Source: JBFHER01 sp041584055 (lineage in GTDB: Bacteria; Bacteroidota; Bacteroidia; Bacteroidales; UBA5342). Taken from it: DNA of 14,477 bases. Below are positions 7,625 to 14,477 of the stretch, in pieces. Location of the stretch: positions 1 to 14,477 of the forward strand of contig JBFHER010000078.1 in assembly GCA_041584055.1 (NCBI GenBank), written 5' to 3'. Within the stretch, counting starts at the first letter, position 1; each line of letters opens with the position of its first letter. The notes beneath the pieces are model-generated. The model made no database searches. It saw only the letters and a program-made list of their open reading frames with translations, and was not told the DNA's origin. The position numbers and the translations under genes are program-made.

Positions 7625-7664
7625 ATAGGGAAGTCAGAAACAATTAATTTAAAAATAAGGAATC

Positions 7665-8498
7665 ATGAAAAAGATGAGAAAAATTGCAATTTACGGTAAA
7701 GGTGGAATTGGTAAATCTACAACAACACAAAACACTGTTGCTGGTTTAGTGGAAATGGGAAAAAATGTGATCGTAGTGGGATGTGACCCAAAGGCAGATT
7801 CAACCCGTTTATTGTTGGGGGGATTGGCTCAGAAAACAGTTTTGGATACGCTTCGTGAAGAAGGTGAAGACGTGGAATTGGATGATATCATCAAGCCAGG
7901 TTATGGTGGAACACGTTGTGTTGAGTCTGGCGGTCCTGAGCCTGGTGTTGGTTGTGCAGGTCGTGGTATCATTACCTCAATCAACTTACTTGAACAGCTG
8001 GGTGCCTGGGATGAAAAGTATGAAACAGAATACACCTTCTATGATGTGTTGGGTGATGTTGTTTGTGGGGGGTTTGCAATGCCTATTCGGGATGGAAAAG
8101 CCGAAGAGATTTATATCGTTGTTTCCGGAGAAATGATGGCCATGTATGCTGCGAATAACATTTGCAAAGGGATTCAGAAGTACGCACAAAACGGATCAGT
8201 TCGTTTGGGCGGTTTAATCTGTAACTCAAGAAAGGTGGATAACGAGAGTGCCATGATCGAGGAGCTCGCTCGTCAGTTGGGAACACAAATGATTCATTTT
8301 GTGCCTCGGGATAACATGGTTCAACATGCCGAGATAAATAGAAAAACAGTCATTGAACATGCACCAGAACATAAGCAGGCAGATGAATACAGAGCTTTGG
8401 CTGCAGCCATCGATGCCAATGAGATGTTCGTTGTGCCAACGCCACTACCTATGGAGAATCTTGAAAAATTATTAATCGATTTCGGTATTGCTAACTAA
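7665..8498 (+). CDS. nifH: Nitrogenase iron protein NifH, 277 aa
   Basis: NifH is the ATP-dependent reductase that passes electrons one at a time to NifDK; it also takes part in cofactor maturation. The P-loop GKGGIGKS is at 11-18, and DPKADSTRLLL (41-51) forms switch I. The [4Fe-4S] ligands of the homodimer are C97 (in PEPGVGCAGRG) and C134 (in DVVCGGFAMP). R100, the residue ADP-ribosylated by DraT in some bacteria, is present. GTQMIHFVPRDNMVQHAEI is near the C-terminal third. The length is normal. ATG 7665 is preferred over ATG 7674 because TAAGGAA lies at a good distance before it. It is the first gene of the nif operon, 21 bases before nifI1. Confidence 0.98.
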   Translation: MKKMRKIAIYGKGGIGKSTTTQNTVAGLVEMGKNVIVVGCDPKADSTRLLLGGLAQKTVLDTLREEGEDVELDDIIKPGYGGTRCVESGGPEPGVGCAGRGIITSINLLEQLGAWDEKYETEYTFYDVLGDVVCGGFAMPIRDGKAEEIYIVVSGEMMAMYAANNICKGIQKYAQNGSVRLGGLICNSRKVDNESAMIEELARQLGTQMIHFVPRDNMVQHAEINRKTVIEHAPEHKQADEYRALAAAIDANEMFVVPTPLPMENLEKLLIDFGIAN

Positions 8499-8504
8499 AA
8501 AAAT

Positions 8505-8511
8505 AAGGAGG
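8505..8511 (+). promoter_or_regulatory. Strong Shine-Dalgarno site for nifI1
   Basis: AAGGAGG lies eight bases before ATG 8520 and fixes that start over the second in-frame ATG at 8526. It stands out because several other genes here have A-rich leaders without such a site. Confidence 0.7.
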
Positions 8512-8519
8512 AACTAAAT

Positions 8520-8846
8520 ATGTTAATGATCAGAGCAATAGTACGCCCAGAAAAATCATCAAAAGTAATGAAAGCCATGTTTGAGGCCGGCTATGTTGCT
8601 GTTACAAAGATTCCTGTTGTAGGACGTGGAAAGCAGCGTGGTATTAAAATTGGCGAGGTGACTTATGATGAATTACCAAAAGAGATGCTCATCTGTGTTG
8701 TGAAAGATGAAGATAAAGATTTTTGCGTGAACACAATCATGGAAGCAGCCAGAAGCGAACCGGAAGGAGCTTATGGAGATGGTAAAATATTTGTTGCTCC
8801 CGTTGAAGAGTCCTACACCATCAGCAGTGGACAGAAAATTTTATAG
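8520..8846 (+). CDS. nifI1: NifI1, PII-like nitrogenase regulator, 108 aa
   Basis: This is a GlnB-family protein of the NifI1 type. It opens MLMIRAIVRPEKSSKVMKAM, followed by the T-loop region VVGRGKQRGIKIGEVTYDEL, which lacks the usual uridylylated Tyr context of GlnB. The C-terminal PII block is YGDGKIFVAPVEESYTISSG. With NifI2 it would form a hetero-oligomer that binds NifDK and blocks NifH docking when 2-oxoglutarate is low (ammonium replete). This mechanism is known from Methanococcus maripaludis and is inferred here from synteny and family. It is co-transcribed after nifH. Confidence 0.93.
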   Translation: MLMIRAIVRPEKSSKVMKAMFEAGYVAVTKIPVVGRGKQRGIKIGEVTYDELPKEMLICVVKDEDKDFCVNTIMEAARSEPEGAYGDGKIFVAPVEESYTISSGQKIL

Positions 8847-8950
8847 CGAGTTTATTTTATTGGTATGAATCTCAGGATAAAGATGGTATAAGATCAGGAT
8901 TATAGTTGACTTGCATCTAACATCGGAATCTTGAATCAAATTAAAGAAGT

Positions 8951-9328
8951 ATGAAAACAATAATGTGCATTATACGCATCAATAAGATGAACAAAACCAA
9001 GCGGGCATTATCAGCAGCAGGCATTTCATCCATGACAGCCACCGGACATGTTTTCGGAAGAGGCAAAGGGATGTGGGATGCCAAGGTAATGAAAGCTGCA
9101 CAGGAAGATGTGCCGGAAGCCATCGAACTGCTTGGAAAAGAAACACCGTTGCGCCCTCAGCGTGTTTTAACCATAACCGTTCCCGACGAATTGGTAAGCA
9201 CTGTGGTTGAAACCGTAATTGAAGTGAATCAGGAAAACGAACATGGAGATGGTAAAATATTCGTCATGCCTGAGTATGAAGCCATTCGAATCAGAACCGG
9301 AGAAAGAGGTGATGATGTGCTCGATTAA
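8951..9328 (+). CDS. nifI2: NifI2, PII-like nitrogenase regulator, 125 aa
   Basis: This is the second GlnB-family subunit, recognised by its start MKTIMCIIRINKMNKTKRAL, the longer variable T-loop containing HVFGRGKGMWDAKV, the LRPQRVLTITVPDELV strand, and HGDGKIFVMPEYEAIRIRTG near the C-terminus. The NifI2 type has a longer T-loop than NifI1 and is thought to contact the MoFe protein. It follows nifI1 after 104 bases in which I see no gene or hairpin, and precedes nifD by 49 bases. No Shine-Dalgarno site is visible; the leader is A-rich. Confidence 0.93.
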   Translation: MKTIMCIIRINKMNKTKRALSAAGISSMTATGHVFGRGKGMWDAKVMKAAQEDVPEAIELLGKETPLRPQRVLTITVPDELVSTVVETVIEVNQENEHGDGKIFVMPEYEAIRIRTGERGDDVLD

Positions 9329-9377
9329 GAAGAGCAGGATGGAAACAAATTTGAATCATTGATTTAAAACAAACAAA

Positions 9378-11015
9378 ATGACATCAAAAGATAAAAATAA
9401 AAAGCCCTTGCCGAATCCGGAGGAGTTCAAAGAAGAACTTTTGAGCAAATATCCACGGAAGATAGCAAAGAAAAGAGCGAAAGGTATTTTGGTGAACGAT
9501 CCTGATGACAAAGAATTGGAGATTCAGGCAAATGTTCGAACCATACCCGGCATCATCACCCAAAGGGGATGTACCTATGCCGGTTGTAAAGGTGTGATCT
9601 TAGGTCCAACACGCGATGTTGTAAACATTGTACATGGTCCCATCGGTTGCAGTTTCTACGCATGGTTAACTCGTCGTAACCAAACCCGTCCTGAGTCAGA
9701 TCAGGATGCAAACTTCATCACGTACTCGTTTAGTACCGATATGCAGGATTCAAACATTGTATTCGGTGGTGAGAAAAAATTGAAAGATGCCATTCAGGAT
9801 GCATGGGACTTATTTAAACCCCACGCGATCGCTGTTTTCTCAACCTGTCCCATTGGTTTGATTGGGGATGATATTCATGCTGTTTGCCGTGAAAAGAAAG
9901 CTGAACTGGGAATCAACGTATTTGGTTTCTCTTGCGAAGGGTACAAAGGTGTGAGTCAAAGTGCCGGTCACCACATTGCCAATAACAAGATCTTCAGTGA
10001 GGTTGTTGGAACCGATTTCTCATTGCCTCGTGCAGGGAAATATGTGATGAACATGATGGGTGAATATAACATTGGTGGTGATTCATTCGCACTGGAAGAA
10101 TATTTTGAGGAAATGGGTGTAACCCTTAAAGCGACTTTCTCAGGGAACTCAACCATCGAAAGTTATGAATCGTCACACGATGTTGATCTGAACATCGTAA
10201 TGTGCCACCGATCCATCAATTACATTGCAGAGATGATGGAGAAGAAGTATGGTGTGCCCTGGTTCAAAGTGAACTTTATTGGCGCCGAAGGAACAGCCAA
10301 ATCCTTAAGGAAAATTGCAGAATATTTTGGTGATGAAGAGATGATCGCTAAAACAGAAGCACTGATCGAGCGTGAATTCAAAAGTGTAAAAGAAGCTGCG
10401 GATAGAATTAAACCTAAAGTCGAAGGGAAAACTGCCATGATGTTCGTTGGAGGATCACGCGCACATCATTATCAGGAATTATTTAAAGAGCTTGGGATTA
10501 AAACGATTGCAGCGGGATACGAGTTTGCACACCGCGACGATTACGAAGGGCGCCGTGTGATTCCTGGTATTAAAGTGGATGCAGACTCCAGAAACATCGA
10601 GGAATTGAATGTAGTGAAAGATGAAAAGCGCTTCAAAGACGCCTTGGTGGATAAGAAGAAGGCACTGGAAGCCAGCAATTTTGAGTTCGAAGATTACGAA
10701 GGAATGATGCCCGAAATGCACAAGGGTTCCCTTGTGATTGATGACATCTCCCATTGGGAATCAGAGCTTCTGATTGAGAAATACAAGCCAGACATTTTCT
10801 GTGCAGGAATCAAGGAGAAATATGTGATTCAAAAACACGGTATTCCTCTGAAACAGTTGCATAGCTACGATTATGGTGGACCTTATGCCGGATTTGTAGG
10901 GGCTGTAAATTTCTACAAAGAGATGGAACGCATGTTATGTACAAATGTTTGGAAGTTGATCGATGCGCCCTGGAAACATGAACCTGTTTGCGTTGGAAGC
11001 GTCGTAGCTGAATAA
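9378..11015 (+). CDS. nifD: Nitrogenase MoFe protein alpha chain NifD, 545 aa, clostridial-type with insertion
   Basis: NifD carries the FeMo-cofactor, where N2 is reduced, and shares the P-cluster with NifK. P-cluster ligands are C65 (RGCTYAGCKGV), C91 (HGPIGCSFY) and C157 (STCPIGLIGDD), matching C62, C88 and C154 of Azotobacter. FeMo-cofactor ligands are C276 (NIVMCHRSINYI) and H495 (LKQLHSYDYGGPY). Active-site Q194 and H198 (GVSQSAGHH), V73 and R99 are also kept. The protein is about 50 residues longer than the Azotobacter chain, because of an insertion at about 395-460 after GYEFAHRDDYEGR containing GMMPEMHKG. This is the form known from Clostridium pasteurianum and other group II enzymes. 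The ligand set and context argue for Mo rather than V or Fe-only nitrogenase. No Shine-Dalgarno site is visible. Confidence 0.97.
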   Translation: MTSKDKNKKPLPNPEEFKEELLSKYPRKIAKKRAKGILVNDPDDKELEIQANVRTIPGIITQRGCTYAGCKGVILGPTRDVVNIVHGPIGCSFYAWLTRRNQTRPESDQDANFITYSFSTDMQDSNIVFGGEKKLKDAIQDAWDLFKPHAIAVFSTCPIGLIGDDIHAVCREKKAELGINVFGFSCEGYKGVSQSAGHHIANNKIFSEVVGTDFSLPRAGKYVMNMMGEYNIGGDSFALEEYFEEMGVTLKATFSGNSTIESYESSHDVDLNIVMCHRSINYIAEMMEKKYGVPWFKVNFIGAEGTAKSLRKIAEYFGDEEMIAKTEALIEREFKSVKEAADRIKPKVEGKTAMMFVGGSRAHHYQELFKELGIKTIAAGYEFAHRDDYEGRRVIPGIKVDADSRNIEELNVVKDEKRFKDALVDKKKALEASNFEFEDYEGMMPEMHKGSLVIDDISHWESELLIEKYKPDIFCAGIKEKYVIQKHGIPLKQLHSYDYGGPYAGFVGAVNFYKEMERMLCTNVWKLIDAPWKHEPVCVGSVVAE

Positions 11016-11029
11016 TTAAAAACAGCTTA

Positions 11030-11068
11030 GGTGGATCCGGTAATTATTTAGCCATATCCGGATCTGCC
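11030..11068 (+). other. Hairpin in the nifD-nifK spacer
   Basis: As RNA, bases 11030-11040 (GGTGGATCCGG) pair with 11058-11068 (CCGGATCTGCC) over 11 bp, two of them G-U, with a 17-base AT-rich loop. It lies between the nifD stop (11015) and the nifK ATG (11090) and has no T-tract. It is therefore more likely an RNA-stability or processing signal than a terminator. Confidence 0.55.
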
Positions 11069-11089
11069 CAAAGCACAAAAATTAAAATT

Positions 11090-12478
11090 ATGCTATTAAG
11101 ACATACAAAAAAGGCTTCAGAGTCGATAGAGAGAAAAGGGTTAACAATAAACCCGGCAAAAACCTGCCAACCGGTAGGAGCAATGTATGCGGCGTTGGGG
11201 GTGCACGGATGTCTGCCTCATAGTCATGGTTCACAAGGTTGTTGTTCATACCATCGTTCCGCACTGACCCGCCATTATAAAGAGCCAGTGATGGCTGCAA
11301 CGAGTTCATTTACAGAGGGATCTTCTGTGTTTGGAGGACAAGCGAATCTCTTGCAGGGATTAAACAATATTTTTACCATTTATGAACCAGACATCGTAGC
11401 AGTTCACTCAACATGTTTGAGTGAAACCATAGGTGATGACCTTGGTCAAATTGTTGGGAAAGCACGTTCTGAGGGAAAAATACCTGAAGGAAAACATGCT
11501 GTTTATGCTTCTACACCAAGTTATGTAGGATCGCATGTGACTGGTTTCTCAAATATGGTGAAAGGGTTCATCGATTATTTTGCATTCAAAACAGGTGAAT
11601 TAAAAAAGCAAATCAACATTCTGCCGGGATGGGTTGAACCTTCCGATATGCGGGAAATGAAACGCATGCTGAAGTTGATGGATGTAAAGTACGTGATGTT
11701 GCCGGATACATCGGATGTTTTGGATGTGCCAATGACAGGTAAATTTGAAATGTACCCTGACGGAGGAACAACCATTTCGGAAATGGCATCAATGGGAGAT
11801 AGTATGAGAACCATCGCGCTGGGTGAGTGGTGTTCAAAAGACAGTGCCATTCATCTTGAGAACAAATGCAAAGTTCCATTTAGTTTGACCGAAATGCCAA
11901 TCGGGATTAAAGCCACAGATCGTTTTATTCAGGGGATTGCCAAAGCAGCTCGCGTTGCTGTGCCCGATTCAATTACGGTTGAACGCGGTCGTTTGGTGGA
12001 TGCAATTGCAGATATGCAGCAGTATCTATTCGGAAAAAGAGTAGCTCTCTTTGGTGATCCTGATCAACTGATCCCTTTAACAGAGTTCATGGTTGATATG
12101 GGTATGAAACCTGTTTATATTGTTTCTGGAACACCAGGTAAAGCATTCCCAAAAAGAATGGAAGCGATTCTCGGAGAAAAAGTGCCTGAAGCAAAATACC
12201 TCAACGGCGAACGTGCAGACATGTTCCTGCTCCATCAATGGATCAAGGATGAAGGTGTTGATTTAATTGTTGGGAACACCTATGGAAAATACATTGCTCG
12301 CGACGAGAATATTCCGTTCATGAGATATGGCTTTCCAATTCTCGATCGGATTGGTCACTCTTATTTCCCCTCATTAGGTTACCTGGGTGGCTTGAGAATC
12401 GTGGAGAAGATGTTGAGTCTTATCATGGATTATGAGGATGCAACCGCTCCTGAAGAAAGATTCGAACTGGTGATGTAA
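11090..12478 (+). CDS. nifK: Nitrogenase MoFe protein beta chain NifK, 462 aa
   Basis: NifK pairs with NifD in the alpha2beta2 MoFe protein and supplies half of each P-cluster. Ligands are C26 (AKTCQPVGAM), C51 (HGSQGCCSYHR) and C109 (HSTCLSETIGDD), with S148 in TPSYVGSHVTG matching the P-cluster serine of Azotobacter. The N-terminus is about 45 residues shorter than in Azotobacter, as in Clostridium. The same subtype complements the NifD insertion, and the two features go together in clostridial-type enzymes. The C-terminal part has FPILDRIGHSYFPSLGYLGG. The leader is A-rich with no Shine-Dalgarno site. It is the third structural gene of the operon. Confidence 0.97.
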   Translation: MLLRHTKKASESIERKGLTINPAKTCQPVGAMYAALGVHGCLPHSHGSQGCCSYHRSALTRHYKEPVMAATSSFTEGSSVFGGQANLLQGLNNIFTIYEPDIVAVHSTCLSETIGDDLGQIVGKARSEGKIPEGKHAVYASTPSYVGSHVTGFSNMVKGFIDYFAFKTGELKKQINILPGWVEPSDMREMKRMLKLMDVKYVMLPDTSDVLDVPMTGKFEMYPDGGTTISEMASMGDSMRTIALGEWCSKDSAIHLENKCKVPFSLTEMPIGIKATDRFIQGIAKAARVAVPDSITVERGRLVDAIADMQQYLFGKRVALFGDPDQLIPLTEFMVDMGMKPVYIVSGTPGKAFPKRMEAILGEKVPEAKYLNGERADMFLLHQWIKDEGVDLIVGNTYGKYIARDENIPFMRYGFPILDRIGHSYFPSLGYLGGLRIVEKMLSLIMDYEDATAPEERFELVM

Positions 12479-12606
12479 ATTCACTGTAGTACTTGTCTTC
12501 AGGTCTGTAAGAGAAGCAGATACGTATAGAATACCTTCCACATCAGAGTCAAAAATAAGTGGATACAAAGCAAATTTTAGTTAATAATTGCCTTAGTTAT
12601 GCAATT

Positions 12607-12647
12607 GATCGGACAGGAACGGGTGACTCTGCAATTTCTGTCCGGTC
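12607..12647 (+). other. Hairpin in the nifK-nifE spacer
   Basis: Bases 12607-12619 (GATCGGACAGGAA) pair with 12635-12647 (TTTCTGTCCGGTC) over 13 bp, including two G-U pairs, around a 15-base loop. No T-tract follows (TTAACTG), so it is not a standard terminator. Its place between structural (HDK) and cofactor-assembly (EN) genes suits partial termination or 3'-end protection of an HDK transcript. The rest of the 279-base spacer holds no gene that I can see. Confidence 0.55.
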
Positions 12648-12757
12648 TTAACTGAAATTTCAAGAAGAGCGAATAACACTGTCTTTTTCAAGCTAGAAAG
12701 GCAGCATCGCATTACAGCAACAAGCAAAGTGAAATCACAACGCAAAGCATAACTAAA

Positions 12758-14098
12758 ATGGCATTTTTAGAAGAAAGAAAGAAACAAATCGCAACCATCG
12801 ACAAAGAGAGTCAATTGGATTTGGATTGCGGAAAGAAGAGTCTGGCAGGATCGGTGAGCCAGCGTGCATGTGTGTTTTGTGGTTCCAGAGTGGTGCTTTA
12901 TCCTATCACAGATGCACTTCATTTAATCCATGGCCCTGTGGGCTGTGCTGCCTACACCTGGGATATACGGGGTTCTTTGTCTTCAGGTCCCGAAATTCAT
13001 CGTTTAAGCTTTACAACCGATTTGCGTGAAAAAGATGTGGTATTTGGTGGTGAACCAAAATTATACGCTGCGCTTAGCGAATTGATTGATGCATACAAAC
13101 CAAAAGCTGCTTTTGTTTACAGCACTTGTATTGTGGGTGTCATCGGCGACGATGTTGAAGCCATTTGTCGTCAGGTTTCCCGAGAAAAAGGGATTGATGT
13201 TCTTCCGGTAATGTCGGAAGGATTTAACGGCACCAAGAAAGACGGTTATAAAGTGGCTTGTGAAGCCCTGGCAAAACTGGTGGGCACGAAGGATGAGCCT
13301 GTGCCGGAATACAGTATTAATATTTTGGGAGACTTTAACCTTGCTGGAGAGCTGTGGATCTTACAGGAATACTACAGCAGGATGGGAGTGAATCTTGTGG
13401 CAACCATCACAGGTGATGCCAGGGTGAACGAAGTTAGGAACGCCCACAAAGCATCCTTAAACGTTGTGCAGTGCTCCGGTTCGATGATGCATCTGGCAAA
13501 ACACATGAAGGATAAATACGACATTCCTTTCATGAAGGTTTCTTATTTCGGTATTGAAGATATGTCGGATGCCTTGTATGAGGTGGCTACATTCTTTAAG
13601 TCGGATGAGTTAATGCAAAGGGCGAGAGATTTAGTTAGGGATGAGCTGCAAACCTTGCTGCCTGCATTGGCACCTTATAAAAAGGACCTTCAGGGCAAAA
13701 AGGCTGCCATCTATGTTGGTGGTGCTTTTAAGGCCATTTCTCTTGTAAAAGCCTTGCGACTGATCGGTATGGAAACTGTGGTGGTTGGCTCACAAACAGG
13801 GAACAAAGAAGATTACGATGTTCTTAAAGATTTGTGTGATGAAGGCACCATTTTAGTGGATGACTCAAATCCTGTTGAGTTATCTGAGTTCGTAAAACAA
13901 AAAGGCGCGGATATTTTTATTGGTGGCGTTAAAGAGCGTCCGATTGCACACAAGCTAGGTTTGGGATTTTGTGATCACAATCACGAACGGAAAGAGGCCC
14001 TGGCTGGTTACGAAGGGATGCTCAATTTTGCAAAAGAGGTGCATGCATCAGCCATGAGTCCGGTATGGAAATTTACAAAACGGGGGAGGAAAGAATAA
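12758..14098 (+). CDS. nifE: FeMo-cofactor scaffold protein NifE, 446 aa
   Basis: NifE is the NifD paralogue that, with NifN, holds the NifB-derived iron-sulfur precursor while molybdenum and homocitrate are added. It has C38 (QRACVFCGSRV), C63 (HGPVGCAAYTW) and C124 (YSTCIVGVIGDD), the equivalents of the P-cluster-type ligands. C239 (VVQCSGSMMHLAKHM) is the likely cofactor ligand. The terminal region DHNHERKEALAGYEGMLNFA has the NifE-typical His-rich turn in place of the NifD HSYDY. The length is normal. No strong ribosome site is visible before ATG 12758. Its stop codon overlaps the nifN start by one base (TAATG), showing translational coupling. Confidence 0.96.
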   Translation: MAFLEERKKQIATIDKESQLDLDCGKKSLAGSVSQRACVFCGSRVVLYPITDALHLIHGPVGCAAYTWDIRGSLSSGPEIHRLSFTTDLREKDVVFGGEPKLYAALSELIDAYKPKAAFVYSTCIVGVIGDDVEAICRQVSREKGIDVLPVMSEGFNGTKKDGYKVACEALAKLVGTKDEPVPEYSINILGDFNLAGELWILQEYYSRMGVNLVATITGDARVNEVRNAHKASLNVVQCSGSMMHLAKHMKDKYDIPFMKVSYFGIEDMSDALYEVATFFKSDELMQRARDLVRDELQTLLPALAPYKKDLQGKKAAIYVGGAFKAISLVKALRLIGMETVVVGSQTGNKEDYDVLKDLCDEGTILVDDSNPVELSEFVKQKGADIFIGGVKERPIAHKLGLGFCDHNHERKEALAGYEGMLNFAKEVHASAMSPVWKFTKRGRKE

Positions 14099-14477
14099 TG
14101 GATACAATACTAAAAAATAAAGCATCTTTTGTTGCAACGCGCAATGCATGTAAAATGTGTGCACCCTTAGGGTCGAGCATGGCCTTTAAAGGTGTTAGGG
14201 GATGTGTGCCTTTAATTCACGGTTCGCAGGGCTGTGCCACTTATGTCAGGCGTTATCTTATCAGTCATTACAAAGAACCGGTAGACATCGCCTCGTCCAA
14301 CTTTACGGAACAGGCGACTGTGTTTGGCGGCAGTGCAAATCTCAAACAGGCACTTGACAACGTTAAAAAGTCATACAATCCTGAGGTCATAGGAATTTCA
14401 ACCACTTGCCTGAGCGAAACCATTGGGGATGATGTAGACAGCATGCTAAGTGAATACAACCGTGTTCCGGGCAATGA
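14098..14477 (+). CDS. nifN: FeMo-cofactor scaffold protein NifN, N-terminal 126 residues (cut by window edge)
   Basis: The frame runs open to the right edge. It starts at ATG 14098, overlapping the nifE stop by one base, with GGGGGAGG at 14082-14089 as a good ribosome site. The NifK-like N-terminal domain shows C18 and C21 (RNACKMCAPLGSS), HGSQGCATYVRRY (C46), the block EPVDIASSNFTEQATVFGG, and STTCLSETIGDD (C104). The close likeness to NifK here is expected of NifN, and the position directly after nifE excludes a second nifK. It pairs with NifE as the cofactor-maturation scaffold. The remainder lies beyond the window. Confidence 0.95.
   Translation, partial: MDTILKNKASFVATRNACKMCAPLGSSMAFKGVRGCVPLIHGSQGCATYVRRYLISHYKEPVDIASSNFTEQATVFGGSANLKQALDNVKKSYNPEVIGISTTCLSETIGDDVDSMLSEYNRVPGN

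Larger units (their letters stand above)
7291..7664. promoter_or_regulatory. nifH upstream control region
   Basis: This 374-base AT-rich region divides the helicase-like gene from nifH and must carry the nif operon promoter. Two candidate sites are listed separately: a sigma-54-like element and an inverted repeat. No TGT-N10-ACA site for NifA was found. No convincing Bacteroidota -33/-7 promoter could be chosen by eye, and no coding sequence was seen. Confidence 0.6.

Noticed and set aside
7291..7664. NifA upstream activator site (TGT-N10-ACA)
   Set aside because: Every TGT in the region was checked by eye and none has ACA at the right distance.
9378..12478. Alternative (V or Fe-only) nitrogenase
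   Set aside because: There is no delta-subunit gene between the alpha and beta genes. The alpha chain has the clostridial Mo-type insertion, and nifE/nifN follow directly.
14098..14477. A second nifK copy
   Set aside because: It resembles NifK at HGSQGC and STTCLSETIGDD, but it follows nifE with a one-base overlap and has the short NifN-type N-terminus.
1..14477. CRISPR arrays, tRNA or rRNA genes
   Set aside because: No regularly spaced direct repeats and no recognisable tRNA or rRNA sequence were seen on either strand.

Overview
The window looks like chromosomal DNA from a diazotrophic member of the Bacteroidota, possibly a marine or anaerobic Bacteroidales/Marinilabiliales-type organism. 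The evidence is moderately AT-rich sequence, A-rich leaders with few Shine-Dalgarno sites, a lipoprotein with an acidic stretch right after the lipobox cysteine, and a nif cluster in the order nifH-nifI1-nifI2-nifD-nifK-nifE-nifN. That order, with two PII-like genes between nifH and nifD, is the layout of anaerobe (group II/III) Mo-nitrogenases in methanogens, clostridia, green sulfur bacteria and some Bacteroidota. The genus cannot be fixed from this sequence alone.

Layout. Bases 1-626 (minus strand) hold a decayed REP-associated tyrosine transposase (Y1_Tnp/RAYT) with at least three frame breaks. One break coincides with a 15-bp perfect palindrome, and related palindromic boxes lie just upstream (647-683 and about 701-722). 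Next come a U32-family protein of the RlhA/TrhP RNA-hydroxylation type (814-3054, +), convergent with a Bcr/CflA-type MFS exporter (3080-4315, -). A lipoprotein made of three tandem beta-helix modules (4625-6358, +) follows, ending at a strong bidirectional terminator (6377-6414). Facing it is a one-domain, motif-degenerate DEAD-box-like protein (6676-7290, -).

The nif operon starts after a 374-base regulatory region (7291-7664). That region holds a sigma-54-like element about 50 bases before the nifH start and an inverted repeat CATGTC-N12-GACATG upstream of it. NifH (Fe protein) feeds electrons to the NifDK MoFe protein. NifI1 and NifI2 would sense 2-oxoglutarate and ATP/ADP and switch the enzyme off when ammonium appears. 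NifE and NifN (cut off by the right edge) form the scaffold on which the FeMo-cofactor precursor matures. All cofactor ligands expected in the visible NifH and NifDK are present. The nifD-nifK and nifK-nifE spacers each contain a stable predicted hairpin without a T-tract, which may adjust transcript stability and subunit stoichiometry.

The nif system itself is well known. The less explained items are the palindrome family around the dead transposase, the hairpins in the nif spacers, the putative nifH control region and the one-domain helicase-like protein.
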